Below, piece after piece: positions 26,519-35,946 of a stretch of DNA of 64,000 bases (the stretch's first letter is position 1; every line of letters starts with the position of its first letter). The DNA is from DAIOEK01 sp964648485 (GTDB lineage: Bacteria; Chloroflexota; Anaerolineae; Anaerolineales; Anaerolineaceae). The notes below the pieces were generated by a model. It was not told the origin of the DNA. It did no database searches and worked only from the letters and a program-made list of their open reading frames with translations. The stretch lies in the NCBI GenBank assembly GCA_964648485.1, contig CAZYOF010000007.1, positions 118,383 to 182,382 of the forward strand, read 5' to 3'. Position numbers and translations under genes: made by a program.

Positions 26519-27229
26519 CTACATCCAACCCAGCAGTTGGGCAAGCCAGACGATAAGTGGTGCAACCAACAATGTGGGGATCAGACTGCCAACCCGTAAT
26601 TTGAACAGATTCAAAATGCTGCACGCACCCACTGCCATTAATACGACACCCCCCACCGCAGTTAGTTCCTGTAGCATTACTTCATTGATCACCTGTTGCA
26701 GCTGGACACCCAGAAGAGTAAGCACAGCCTGATAAACAAAAACAGGAAAAGCTGAGAAAATTACCCCCACCCCCACGGTGGAAGCAAAGGACATGGCAAA
26801 GATACCGTCAAGTATGGATTTAATAATCAGCAGCTGCGGGTCTCCAAGAGCACCATCCTGGATCGATCCTAAAATTGCCACGGGGCCGGCGCAGAATAAT
26901 ACGGATGCTGTCAAAAATCCGCGAATAAATTTTTCACGATCATCCGATGTATTATTGTGCGCAAACTTTCCTTCCAGCCATCCCCCCAGGCGGGTGACAG
27001 CTTCTTCGATACGAAGCCATTCACCAAGCAAGCCCCCAATCACCAGGGCGCCCAGCGTAATCAGGCTGTTCCCGGTTTTTAAGAACATCTGTACACCCAG
27101 GGCGATCACAAATAATCCCAATGCTCCCAGGAGGGTAGATTTTATTCGGTCGCTGAGTTTGGAGCCCATGAAAACACCCAGGCTTCCGCCCAATATGATT
27201 GCTGCCGCATTAATCCATGTTCCTGTCAT
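26519..27229 (-). CDS. DUF554 membrane protein (YdfK/YqgA-like)
   Basis: The 236-residue protein has seven or so hydrophobic helices with family motifs: GTWINAAAIILGGSLGVFMGSKL at the N terminus, FLTASVLFCAGPVAILGSIQDGALGD and LDGIFAMSFASTVGVGVIFSA. DUF554 proteins are inner-membrane proteins of unknown transport role. It lies directly upstream of the mscS-type gene. Confidence 0.92.
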   Translation of the reverse strand: MTGTWINAAAIILGGSLGVFMGSKLSDRIKSTLLGALGLFVIALGVQMFLKTGNSLITLGALVIGGLLGEWLRIEEAVTRLGGWLEGKFAHNNTSDDREKFIRGFLTASVLFCAGPVAILGSIQDGALGDPQLLIIKSILDGIFAMSFASTVGVGVIFSAFPVFVYQAVLTLLGVQLQQVINEVMLQELTAVGGVVLMAVGACSILNLFKLRVGSLIPTLLVAPLIVWLAQLLGWM

Positions 27230-27367
27230 AGGCTTTTCATTTTACCTAAAAGATTTTGTTTGGCAAGGACACTGTCCCATTTATTCATCACATTGTCATT
27301 TGTCTAAAACTTGAGCTATGCTATACTTAAATAGATTTCGGAAACCTGAACTTCCTATTCGGAATAT

Positions 27368-27844
27368 ATGGCCATTCGTCACCGTTTTGATCAACTCGAC
27401 TTGCTGATTATTTCAGAACTGCGCAAGAACGCACGGATCAGTTCTGCAGATATTGCCCGTTTGCATAATTTGAATGAGCGGACTGTGCGCAATCGGATTG
27501 AATCGCTGATTAAGCGGGATATCATCCGGCTAACTACAATCGTGAATCCCTATGCCTTTGAATATGTCATTGCAGTAGATGTATTTATTGAAGCTTCCAT
27601 GGATTATGAGCAGGCAATTCTGGATAGGCTTCTTTCCATGTCGGAAATCTCGTATATTGCATATGGGCAGGGATCAACCGATCTTTCTATCGAAGCCCGC
27701 TTTAAAGACAGCCATCAGATGCGTGAATTTCTACGTCGAACCCTTCCATCCATTCCGGGTATCAAAGTAAAAGGGTATGCCCTTGTACCGCGTGTATTAC
27801 GCAATATCGATGAGTGGATGCCACCCGCAAGTGATTTTAAATAA
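27368..27844 (+). CDS. Lrp/AsnC-family transcriptional regulator
   Basis: The 158-residue protein has an AsnC-type winged helix (QLDLLIISELRKNARISSADIARLHNLNERTVRNRIESLIKRDIIR) and a C-terminal RAM-like ligand domain. Such regulators sense amino acids or other small metabolites. The C-terminal domain includes IAYGQGSTDLSIEARFKDSHQMREFL. It precedes a two-gene sensor unit but a promoter and palindrome separate them, so direct cotranscription is unlikely. Confidence 0.9.
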   Translation: MAIRHRFDQLDLLIISELRKNARISSADIARLHNLNERTVRNRIESLIKRDIIRLTTIVNPYAFEYVIAVDVFIEASMDYEQAILDRLLSMSEISYIAYGQGSTDLSIEARFKDSHQMREFLRRTLPSIPGIKVKGYALVPRVLRNIDEWMPPASDFK

Positions 27845-27939
27845 AGACCATTATGCATATTAGAAAAGGGGGATGATCCAAAAACCGTAGATTGAAGAGA
27901 AAAACTAGAAAGTAGCAAAATGGATATTGTATTCAAAAG

Positions 27940-27994
27940 CTGATTATCTGATAATCAGTATGCTTGACTATCAAAAATAAAATTATGCTATTAT
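27940..27994 (+). promoter_or_regulatory. Palindrome and promoter of the sensor gene pair
   Basis: CTGATTATCTGATAATCAG (27940-27958) is a perfect 9-bp inverted repeat around a central T. TTGACT follows at 27964 and an extended -10, TGCTATTAT, at 27986-27994 (19-bp spacer). The -10 ends 7 bp before the ATG at 28002, so the mRNA would be leaderless. Confidence 0.55.
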
Positions 27995-28001
27995 TAATTC
28001 C

Positions 28002-29636
28002 ATGGGAACTAACCGGGATCGTATATTAATTGTTGAAAATGATGCTGATATCAGCGACCTGATCGCAAGGCAGGCTCTGCAATCTATGGGTTACCAGGTG
28101 CAGACTGCTGCTGATGCACAGGCTGCCATTGCCAAAGCGATCCAATTCTCTCCAGATATCATGATTGTGGATTTAAACCTGCCCAGTTTGAGTGGAAAAG
28201 ACCTGATGGTTGCCCTCAACTCACAGGGGATATCCATACCTATCATTGCGCTAACAAAAAAGGGTGGAGAAGAGGACCTTGTGCAATCGTTCCGGCTGGG
28301 CGCAACAGATTTTCTGCTCTGGCCGGTTAAAGAAGCTGAAGTAATTGCGGTTGTTGAGCGTGTTTTAAAACAGGTTCATGATCGCCGCGAACGCGAAAGG
28401 CTAGACCGCCAACTTCAGCAGACCAACCTGGAATTGCAGAATCGTGTAAGGGAATTGACAACCATATTCTCCATTGGTAAGGCGGTAACTTCGGTAACCG
28501 ATCAGGCTATCCTGTTTGATAAGATTGTGGATGGAGCTGTAAAGGTTGCCAATGGTGATATCGGCTGGTTTCTCGTAAGAGATGAAGGCGACCGCGGATT
28601 TATCCTGGCAGCCCACGAAAACTTGCCCGGTTCTTTAGTGAGCAAGGTTGGTCAACCCTGGGATGATGGAATCAGTTCGCTGGTAGCCATGTCTGGCGAG
28701 ACTCTCGCGATCCATGGCGATCCGCTCAAACGGTTCCGATTTAACGATCTCGGACAATCTGCATTAATTACACCTATTAAAGTTCAGAAACAAGTGATTG
28801 CATTGCTAGCCATCGTGCGCCGTGCACCAAAACCATTTAACAGCAGCGAACAAAAACTGGTCGAAGCGGTTGCGGATTATGCATCCATTTCACTGGTAAA
28901 TGCCAGGCTATTCCGGGCATTGGAGGAGCGGGCAAGATACATGCAGCGAGCTGCAGAAAATGCTCAAGCGGGTGCAAAGACCAAGAGCGATGTGTTGAAA
29001 ACAGCCGGGAAAGACCTATCTGATCCGCTTGAAGAGGCAATTGGCAACCTTGAAGCAATCACCAGTAAATTAACACCCGACCAGAAAAAAATAGTTGACT
29101 CAACTATATTGAAGTTGAAGGAAAGTCTCGAAGCACTGGATAAAGTAACGAAGATTCCTACAAATCCGCTACCGGCACAATTACTACCGGTCAATGCGGT
29201 CGAAATAGGGCAGAAGGTAATTGAGCGGTACAAGCGTGCCGCTGAAGAGGATGATATTCTGCTTACCTCTGATTTCTCTGAAGATGAAATACTTGCTTAT
29301 GCAGATTTAGATCAGGTGGATCAAGTGGTGGACCGGCTGATCACAAACGCGCTACGCAACACACCCCATGGCGGGCAGGTTGCCATGCGAATTGAAAAGA
29401 TGATGGATGGTCAAATCCACTTCCTTGTCCGCAATAGTGTGGCTGAAATAGAGACTCAAAAACTAAATCTGGCACAGGATAGTGGCAAAAAAGAAGTTTC
29501 CCGCAAGGGAGCAAATGGCACACAGGTGCTTGGTCAGGTTAAGGATATTGTCACTGCCCATGGTGGAAAAGTTTGGGCAGAATCAAACCCCACTCAGGGA
29601 GCTATTTTCCACTTCACATTATTGCCGCCTGCTTGA
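28002..29636 (+). CDS. Receiver-GAF protein with degenerate histidine-kinase module
   Basis: The 544-residue protein has an intact receiver domain (acidic EN-D pocket, Asp57 in IVDLNLPS, Thr85, Lys110), a coiled coil (~125-150), a GAF domain (~155-310), then a kinase-like part. The dimerisation helix reads GKDLSDPL, with Lys337 at the usual phospho-acceptor His. The ATPase part keeps an N-box-like VVDRLITNALRNTP but lacks a D-x-G-x-G box. It therefore appears unable to autophosphorylate and may act as a phospho-receiver, dimer partner or allosteric sensor. It is 36 bp upstream of the complete kinase gene. No Shine-Dalgarno precedes the ATG. Confidence 0.88.
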   Translation: MGTNRDRILIVENDADISDLIARQALQSMGYQVQTAADAQAAIAKAIQFSPDIMIVDLNLPSLSGKDLMVALNSQGISIPIIALTKKGGEEDLVQSFRLGATDFLLWPVKEAEVIAVVERVLKQVHDRRERERLDRQLQQTNLELQNRVRELTTIFSIGKAVTSVTDQAILFDKIVDGAVKVANGDIGWFLVRDEGDRGFILAAHENLPGSLVSKVGQPWDDGISSLVAMSGETLAIHGDPLKRFRFNDLGQSALITPIKVQKQVIALLAIVRRAPKPFNSSEQKLVEAVADYASISLVNARLFRALEERARYMQRAAENAQAGAKTKSDVLKTAGKDLSDPLEEAIGNLEAITSKLTPDQKKIVDSTILKLKESLEALDKVTKIPTNPLPAQLLPVNAVEIGQKVIERYKRAAEEDDILLTSDFSEDEILAYADLDQVDQVVDRLITNALRNTPHGGQVAMRIEKMMDGQIHFLVRNSVAEIETQKLNLAQDSGKKEVSRKGANGTQVLGQVKDIVTAHGGKVWAESNPTQGAIFHFTLLPPA

Positions 29637-29672
29637 TTGGATTATTAAGTAGAAATAACCTGGACTTACAAT

Positions 29673-31610
29673 ATGACGGATAACTCTAAAGAATTAGTGT
29701 TTGTAATCATTTCGGAAAATCAAGCCAACTATTTGCTGGAACGGGTCTTACGTTCAGCAGGATATAGTGTGACCGCAGTAAAAGAAAAAGCTGCGGCAGA
29801 GAAAATGCTGGAAAACACCCAGCCTTCGTTGGTTATCCTCAGTGAGCAGCTGGTAGATGGAAATGGATTGGAGCTTGCCCGTAATTTAATCCGGCGCTAC
29901 CCAGCCCTGCCCGTTTTGCTTTTTGTAAATTCTGATACACCAGAACTATTAAAAGAAGCACTGAGAACAGGTGTGATGGATTATCTATGTCTTCCTTTAA
30001 AGACGGAAGATATTCTTTCAGCAGTGCAGCGTTCCATCAAACAGGCAAAGTTCCGAAAAGATTGGGTCATTCTTGAATCAAAACGGGCAACTGCCAGCCT
30101 GCAGCGCCGCATGGATGAAATTGAAACTCTGGCGCAATTGGGACGTTCAATTACAGCTTCACTAAATCTCGATTATGTTCTGGCATCGATTGTGGATGCT
30201 GCGGTCGATCTGACTGGCGCAGAAGAAGGCAGCCTCCTGCTGATGGATGAAGCCAGCAGCGATTTGTATATGCGCGCCAGCCGGAACTTTCAGGAAGAGT
30301 TTGTCCGCACCTTCCGTTTGCCCATCCACGATTCACTGGCTGGTTCCGTTGTCCGTACGGGGCAACCAGTCTTACTGGATGAACAGACGCCTCAAAAAAT
30401 TAAAACATCATACCTGGTGCACAGCCTGATTTACGTTCCCCTGCAAAGCCGGGGACAGACCGTTGGGGTTCTGGGTGTAGATAACCGCCACAACCGCACC
30501 AGCTTTACAGATCACCATGTTAAATTACTGGCCACCATTGCAGATTATGCCGTCATTGCTATTGAAAACGCGCACCTGTATTCTGCTGCCACGTACGACC
30601 GCAATAAGCTGGAGACCATCCTGACCAATATTCAGGATGGGGCGATTGTTCTTGATCCTGATCAGCGTTTTATTCTTGTCAATCAGACCGCCCGATCTGC
30701 TTTCAACCTGGGTGACAGCAATCTGCAGGGAAAGATCTTTAGCGATGTGGTTCAGAAACCAGAATTATTGGATTTGATGAAAACACCGGGCTCAGAACAT
30801 TATCCAAACCAGTGTGAGGTGGAATTGGATGACGGCAGGGTATTCTCTGCCCAGTTAACACCGATTACAGATGTGGGAATTGCAATTACTTTCCACGATA
30901 TCACCTACCATAAAAAGTTGGATCGCCTCAAGAATGATTTTGTCTCCACGATATCACACGACCTGCGTTCACCTTTGACAGCAATACTAGGATATATTGA
31001 GTTGCTCGACCGGGCGGGTCCGATCAATGATCTCCAACGAGATTTCATCCACCGTGTTCAGGCGAGTGTGCACAGCATCACCGCCCTTGTAAACGATCTC
31101 CTCAACCTGGGCAGAATTGAGTCCGGTTTTGACACCCGCAAGGAAACCGTATCCATGAATACCCTGCTTGATGGTTCGCTGGATATGTTTGCCGAGAAGA
31201 TGAAGGCAAAGAAACTGCAGCTTACCCGGAACCTTCCCGATAAGGTTCCTCCGTTGTTTGGCAATCCCATCCAGCTGCGGCAGATGATAGACAACCTGGT
31301 GGATAATGCCATTAAATACACCCCCGAGAACGGGAAAATCAAGGTGGAAGTTCAGGTGGATGGTAACCAGCTAATTTTCCAGGTGGGCGATACCGGATGT
31401 GGTATTCCACCACTGGATCTGCCATATATCTTTGATAAGTTTTACCGGGCATCTAATGCCACTTCGGATATGCCGGGCACCGGGTTGGGGCTTGCCATCG
31501 TCAAATCAATTGTGGATAACCACCAGGGGCGAATCTGGGTTGATTCCACCCTTGATAAAGGCACAAATGTAACGGTTGTACTACCCGTTGCAGAAGCAGC
31601 AGTCGCCTAA
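29673..31610 (+). CDS. Sensor histidine kinase: pseudo-receiver, GAF, PAS, HisKA, HATPase
   Basis: The 645-residue protein starts with a receiver-like domain in which Ser57 replaces the phospho-acceptor Asp (LVILSEQLVDGNG), so it is probably not phosphorylated. A GAF domain (~150-300) and a PAS domain (~310-410) follow. The kinase core is complete: His429 in STISHDLRSPLTAILG, N box DNLVDNAIKYTP, G1 VGDTGCGIP and G2 GTGLGLAIVKSIV. No membrane segment is present, so it senses a cytoplasmic signal. It is encoded directly after a protein with the opposite pattern of intact and lost sites. Confidence 0.93.
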   Translation: MTDNSKELVFVIISENQANYLLERVLRSAGYSVTAVKEKAAAEKMLENTQPSLVILSEQLVDGNGLELARNLIRRYPALPVLLFVNSDTPELLKEALRTGVMDYLCLPLKTEDILSAVQRSIKQAKFRKDWVILESKRATASLQRRMDEIETLAQLGRSITASLNLDYVLASIVDAAVDLTGAEEGSLLLMDEASSDLYMRASRNFQEEFVRTFRLPIHDSLAGSVVRTGQPVLLDEQTPQKIKTSYLVHSLIYVPLQSRGQTVGVLGVDNRHNRTSFTDHHVKLLATIADYAVIAIENAHLYSAATYDRNKLETILTNIQDGAIVLDPDQRFILVNQTARSAFNLGDSNLQGKIFSDVVQKPELLDLMKTPGSEHYPNQCEVELDDGRVFSAQLTPITDVGIAITFHDITYHKKLDRLKNDFVSTISHDLRSPLTAILGYIELLDRAGPINDLQRDFIHRVQASVHSITALVNDLLNLGRIESGFDTRKETVSMNTLLDGSLDMFAEKMKAKKLQLTRNLPDKVPPLFGNPIQLRQMIDNLVDNAIKYTPENGKIKVEVQVDGNQLIFQVGDTGCGIPPLDLPYIFDKFYRASNATSDMPGTGLGLAIVKSIVDNHQGRIWVDSTLDKGTNVTVVLPVAEAAVA

Positions 31611-31634
31611 AAAAATATTGATGCAATAATAAAA

Positions 31635-31660
31635 ATCCGCTCACGTGAGCGGATATTTTT
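31635..31660. terminator. Bidirectional intrinsic terminator
   Basis: ATCCGCTCAC / GTGAGCGGAT is a perfect 10-bp palindrome followed by ATTTTTC on the plus strand and preceded by an A run, between convergent genes. Confidence 0.88.
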
Positions 31661-32076
31661 CAATTACCATTTAAAAATAAGTTAATCTGGGTAATCAAGT
31701 CATCAATATTGCGGTAAGGATAGATTTTTATGCAAGGATGAGTATTACCTTCCAGCATTTTGGATATTTTATTATCTGCCTGGTAACCGCATAAAACAGG
31801 TTTCCCTATTTGTAGAGCGTAGGCTATCTCATACCCCACGCCATGCGATGGTGTGCTGATTTCTGCGATCACCGCATCACATTCATCCAACCATTGGATA
31901 TCCCGCCTGAAAATTTCTTCTGCTGCCATCGAGTTTTCATATGAAATTACATCTTCATCCGCTAATATGGCTGTGGGTACAACGTGTCCTTCCTTAATTA
32001 GCGCATCCACAATGGCGCGATACGCTTCCTGGTCTTTTCTTCCACCAGTTATTGAACATGAAAAGTAAATATTCAT
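31660..32076 (-). CDS. Nucleoside 2-deoxyribosyltransferase family, DNPH1/Rcl-like
   Basis: The 138-residue protein begins MNIYFSCSITGGRKDQEAYRAIVDAL and contains RDIQWLDECDAVIAEISTPSHGVGYEIAYAL. These match the active-site glycine/arginine loop and the catalytic Glu of the deoxyribosyltransferase superfamily. The S-I-x-G-G-R pattern is closest to DNPH1 (Rcl), a 2'-deoxynucleoside 5'-phosphate N-hydrolase that cleans nucleotide pools of modified dNMPs. No phosphate-specificity test is possible from sequence alone. Confidence 0.85.
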   Translation of the reverse strand: MNIYFSCSITGGRKDQEAYRAIVDALIKEGHVVPTAILADEDVISYENSMAAEEIFRRDIQWLDECDAVIAEISTPSHGVGYEIAYALQIGKPVLCGYQADNKISKMLEGNTHPCIKIYPYRNIDDLITQINLFLNGN

Positions 32077-32156
32077 GATTATCCTGCTTCTATTCTGAAT
32101 ATGTACAGATTATACAATAATGTTATGTCCCCCCTATAGAGATATACAACCTCCTA

Positions 32157-32173
32157 ATGTGACATAATCACAT
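32157..32173 (+). promoter_or_regulatory. Inverted repeat upstream of PFOR
   Basis: ATGTGACATAATCACAT has perfect half sites ATGTGA / TCACAT around 5 bp. It resembles Crp/Fnr or Rex operators, but those normally have a 6-bp spacer. It lies 129 bp upstream of the PFOR start in an AT-rich stretch containing TATAAA (32186-32191). Confidence 0.4.
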
Positions 32174-32301
32174 CTTGTTTTATGATATAAATAACTAAAT
32201 CACTGGTATCATTGGGGGTAAGCTTACTTGGCTTAACTTGTCTAAACAGCGAACTTTTCCGCCCAAGGGCGGTTTATCATGTAAGTGTGGAGATATTTCC
32301 A

Positions 32302-35300
32302 ATGACAAAAGAAATGGTAACCATCGATGCCAATGAGGCGGTCGCTCATGTGGCATACCGGGTAAGCGAAGTAATTGCTATTTACCCGATTACACCATCC
32401 TCCGGGATGGGCGAATTCTCTGATGCATGGTCCGCGGCCAATAAACCAAATATGTGGGGAACTGTTCCCTCGGTGGTAGAGATGCAGTCAGAAGGTGGCG
32501 CTGCCGGTGCAGTTCACGGCGCTTTACAGGCAGGAGCACTCAGCACCACATTTACGGCTTCTCAGGGTCTCCTCTTAATGATCCCAAACATGTTTAAGAT
32601 TGCCGGTGAACTCACCCCGACTGTCTTCCATGTTTCTGCGCGCTCACTGGCAGCGCAGGCGCTTTCCATCTTTGGCGATCACTCCGATGTGATGGCAACC
32701 CGATCCACTGGTTTTGCGCTTCTGGCATCCCGCTCAGTGCAGGAAGCTCAGGATATGGCGATGATTTCTCATGCCGCCACATTACGCACCCGCATTCCAT
32801 TCCTGCATTTCTTTGATGGATTCCGCACCTCGGCAGAGGTGAACAAAATTGAGCGGATTCAGGATTCAGTTTTCTCCGCGATGATTGACGATGAGCTGAT
32901 CAGGCAACATCGCGAACGAGCGCTCTCACCTGATCACCCGGTATTACGGGGAACAGCTCAGAATCCTGATGTCTATTTCCAGGGACGAGAGACGGTTAAT
33001 CCATTCTATGCTGCCACACCTGCCATCGTACAGCAGATGATGGATCTATATGCCAAACAAACAGGTAGGCAGTACCATTTATTCGATTATGAAGGCGCAC
33101 CTGATGCCGAACGCATCATCATTGTGATGGGTTCCGGAGCCGAGACTGCTGAAGAAACTGCGAAGTATCTGAACGCTCGTGGCGAAAAAGTTGCTGTTGT
33201 TACGGTTCATCTCTACCGTCCTTTCTCTGTGGAACACTTCCTTAAGGCACTGCCCGCAACCACAAAATCTATCGCTGTCCTCGACCGTACCAAGGAACCC
33301 GGCGCTGGTGGAGAACCCCTTTACCTGGATGTGACTTCTGCCATCGTAGAAGCATTTGACCTTGGCAAGACTCCTTTCAAAAAACTACCGCAGATGATCG
33401 GTGGCAGGTATGGGTTATCGTCCAAAGAGTTTACCCCTGCCATGGTGAAAGCGGTATTTGATGAATTGAAAAAAGAAAATCCTAAGAATCATTTCACCGT
33501 TGGTATTTATGACGATGTTTCCAATACCAGCCTCGATTTTGATCCCGCCTTCAATATCGAAGATGAAAAAACAGTCCGCTGCTTATTCTATGGTCTGGGT
33601 GCCGATGGAACCGTTGGTGCCAACAAGAACTCCATCAAAATTATCGGTGAAGAAACATCCAACTACGCACAGGGCTATTTCTACTATGATTCTAAAAAAT
33701 CGGGCACGGTGACTGTTTCGCACCTCCGTTTTGGTCCTAAAGAAATTCGGGCGCCCTATCTCATCAGCCAGGCGCAATTTGTTGCCTGCCATCAATTCTC
33801 ATTCCTTGAGCGTTTTGATATGCTCAAGCACGCCATAAAGGGTGGAACCTTCCTGCTCAATTCCATTTATGGTCCTGAAGAAGTTTGGGATCACCTCCCG
33901 CAGGAAGTCCAGAGAGACATCATCGAGAAGGAACTCAAGTTTTATGTGATTGATGGTTATAAAATTGCGGAAATGACGGGTATGGGGAACCGCGTAAACA
34001 CGATTATGCAGACCTGTTTCTTTGCCATCAGTGGCATACTTCCACGCGATGAAGCCATTGAAGAGATCAAGAAGTCAATCAAAAAGACATATGGTAAACG
34101 CGGTGAAGCAGTAGTCAAGATGAATTATGATGCGGTTGATCATACACTGGCTCACCTTAAACTGGTAAATGTTCCAGCTACCGTGACCAGCAAGACAAGC
34201 CGCCGGCCTGCCATCCCTGAAAAAGCACCGGAATTTGTAAAAGACGTTTTAGGAAAGATGCTGGTCTTTGAAGGGGATAACCTTCCCGTCTCTACCATGC
34301 CAGTAGATGGATCCTTCCCTACGGGTACTTCACAATGGGAAAAGCGTAATATTGCCCTGGAAATTCCGGTCTGGGAACCGGATCTGTGCATCCAGTGTGG
34401 CAAATGTGCTTTTGTCTGTCCGCACGCAGTCATCCGCCAGAAAGTTTATGATCCGACTCATCTCAAAGATGCCCCGGGATCTTTCAAGTCAATCGATGCG
34501 AAATTCAAAGAAATTCCCGACAGCAAATTCACCATCCAGGTGGCACCGGAAGACTGCACCGGCTGTGCTTTGTGTGTAGAAGTCTGTCCGGCGAAAGATA
34601 AAACCCAGGTTGGTCGAAAAGCCATTAACATGGCAGACCAGCTCCCCATTCGTGAGCAAGAAGCCAAAAACTGGGATTTCTTCCTGAATATCCCCGAGAC
34701 CGATCGTACTCAATTTGCTCCAACAACTGTGAAAAACTCACAACTCCTGCAACCTTTATTTGAGTTCTCGGGTGCTTGTGCTGGGTGTGGTGAAACACCT
34801 TATGTAAAACTGCTTTCTCAGCTCTTTGGTGACAGGGCGCTCATTGCCAATGCGACTGGCTGCTCATCCATTTACGGTGGAAACCTGCCCACCACGCCGT
34901 GGGCATTCAACAAAGAAGGTCGCGGTCCGTCGTGGTCAAATTCTCTCTTTGAAGATAACGCTGAATTTGGTCTGGGTATGCGCCTGACCCTCGACAAACA
35001 CGTTGAATTTGCCACCGAATTACTCCAGGCATTACGCATAGAAATTGGAGATGAGCTGGTAAATCAGATCCTTTCTACCGACCAGAGCTCTGATGCCGGT
35101 ATTGCTGTACAACGCAAATTGGTTGAGCAGCTTAAGACGAAGCTTGCCAAGGTCAATGATCCACGGGCGAAAAATCTGCTCTCTATTGCCGATGAACTGG
35201 TGAAGAAGAGTGTCTGGATCGTGGGTGGTGATGGATGGGCTTACGACATTGGATATGGTGGTCTAGACCATGTGCTTGCTTCCGGGCGGAATGTGAACAT

Positions 35301-35865
35301 CCTGGTGCTTGATACCGAGGTTTATTCCAATACCGGTGGACAGGCTTCCAAATCCACACCCCGGGCAGCTGTCGCTAAATTTGCCGCCAAGGGCAAAGGT
35401 CTTCCCAAGAAAGATCTGGGTATGATTGCCATGGCATACGGTTATGTTTATGTTGCCCGTGTCGCGATGGGCGCAAATGACCAGCACACATTGAAAGCTT
35501 TCCTTGAAGCAGAAGCGTATGAAGGACCATCCCTGATCATTGCGTACAGCCATTGTATTGCCCATGGTATCGATATGCGCAAGGGATTGGATCAGCAGAA
35601 GGCTGCGGTCAACTCTGGCTTCTGGCCGCTTTACCGGTACAATCCCGCCCTGGTTGATGAGGGTAAAAATCCGCTCACCATCGATTCGCGCGAGCCCAGT
35701 ATTCCATTGGAAGACTATGTTTACAACGAAACTCGCTACCGGATGTTAGTACAGGCAGACGAAAGCCGGGCAGAAATGCTGCTCAACTCGGCAAAGGAAG
35801 ATGTTCGAAAACGACTCGACCTTTACAGGCAGATGGCAGCCATACAATACAAAGCCGAAGAATAA
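32302..35865 (+). CDS. nifJ: Pyruvate:ferredoxin (flavodoxin) oxidoreductase, single-chain
   Basis: The 1187-residue protein contains all fused domains of single-chain PFOR: the pyrimidine-binding domain with VAYRVSEVIAIYPITPSS at the N terminus, the transketolase-like C domain, the gamma domain, two [4Fe-4S] motifs (CIQCGKCAFVCPHA, CTGCALCVEVCPA), and the thiamine-pyrophosphate domain (GCSSIYGGNLPTTPW, GGDGWAYDIGYGGLDH, YSNTGGQASKSTPRAA). It oxidises pyruvate to acetyl-CoA and CO2 and reduces ferredoxin, a key anaerobic reaction. The ATG at 32302 has GGAG upstream; upstream in-frame codons are not supported. Confidence 0.97.
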   Translation: MTKEMVTIDANEAVAHVAYRVSEVIAIYPITPSSGMGEFSDAWSAANKPNMWGTVPSVVEMQSEGGAAGAVHGALQAGALSTTFTASQGLLLMIPNMFKIAGELTPTVFHVSARSLAAQALSIFGDHSDVMATRSTGFALLASRSVQEAQDMAMISHAATLRTRIPFLHFFDGFRTSAEVNKIERIQDSVFSAMIDDELIRQHRERALSPDHPVLRGTAQNPDVYFQGRETVNPFYAATPAIVQQMMDLYAKQTGRQYHLFDYEGAPDAERIIIVMGSGAETAEETAKYLNARGEKVAVVTVHLYRPFSVEHFLKALPATTKSIAVLDRTKEPGAGGEPLYLDVTSAIVEAFDLGKTPFKKLPQMIGGRYGLSSKEFTPAMVKAVFDELKKENPKNHFTVGIYDDVSNTSLDFDPAFNIEDEKTVRCLFYGLGADGTVGANKNSIKIIGEETSNYAQGYFYYDSKKSGTVTVSHLRFGPKEIRAPYLISQAQFVACHQFSFLERFDMLKHAIKGGTFLLNSIYGPEEVWDHLPQEVQRDIIEKELKFYVIDGYKIAEMTGMGNRVNTIMQTCFFAISGILPRDEAIEEIKKSIKKTYGKRGEAVVKMNYDAVDHTLAHLKLVNVPATVTSKTSRRPAIPEKAPEFVKDVLGKMLVFEGDNLPVSTMPVDGSFPTGTSQWEKRNIALEIPVWEPDLCIQCGKCAFVCPHAVIRQKVYDPTHLKDAPGSFKSIDAKFKEIPDSKFTIQVAPEDCTGCALCVEVCPAKDKTQVGRKAINMADQLPIREQEAKNWDFFLNIPETDRTQFAPTTVKNSQLLQPLFEFSGACAGCGETPYVKLLSQLFGDRALIANATGCSSIYGGNLPTTPWAFNKEGRGPSWSNSLFEDNAEFGLGMRLTLDKHVEFATELLQALRIEIGDELVNQILSTDQSSDAGIAVQRKLVEQLKTKLAKVNDPRAKNLLSIADELVKKSVWIVGGDGWAYDIGYGGLDHVLASGRNVNILVLDTEVYSNTGGQASKSTPRAAVAKFAAKGKGLPKKDLGMIAMAYGYVYVARVAMGANDQHTLKAFLEAEAYEGPSLIIAYSHCIAHGIDMRKGLDQQKAAVNSGFWPLYRYNPALVDEGKNPLTIDSREPSIPLEDYVYNETRYRMLVQADESRAEMLLNSAKEDVRKRLDLYRQMAAIQYKAEE

Positions 35866-35878
35866 CGTAAATAACAAT

Positions 35879-35917
35879 GGACACGGATAACAGCATTATC
35901 CGTGTCCTGCTTATAAT
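35879..35917 (+). promoter_or_regulatory. Long hairpin and TATAAT between PFOR and the DHOD-like gene
   Basis: GGACACGGATAA / TTATCCGTGTCC is a perfect 12-bp inverted repeat around CAGCA (35879-35907). It is not followed by a T tract, so it is a poor intrinsic terminator. TATAAT lies right after it (35912-35917), so the repeat overlaps the -35 region of a presumed promoter and could be an operator. Confidence 0.45.
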
Positions 35918-35946
35918 GAAGTATATATTCAATCGGGGAGTAAAAT

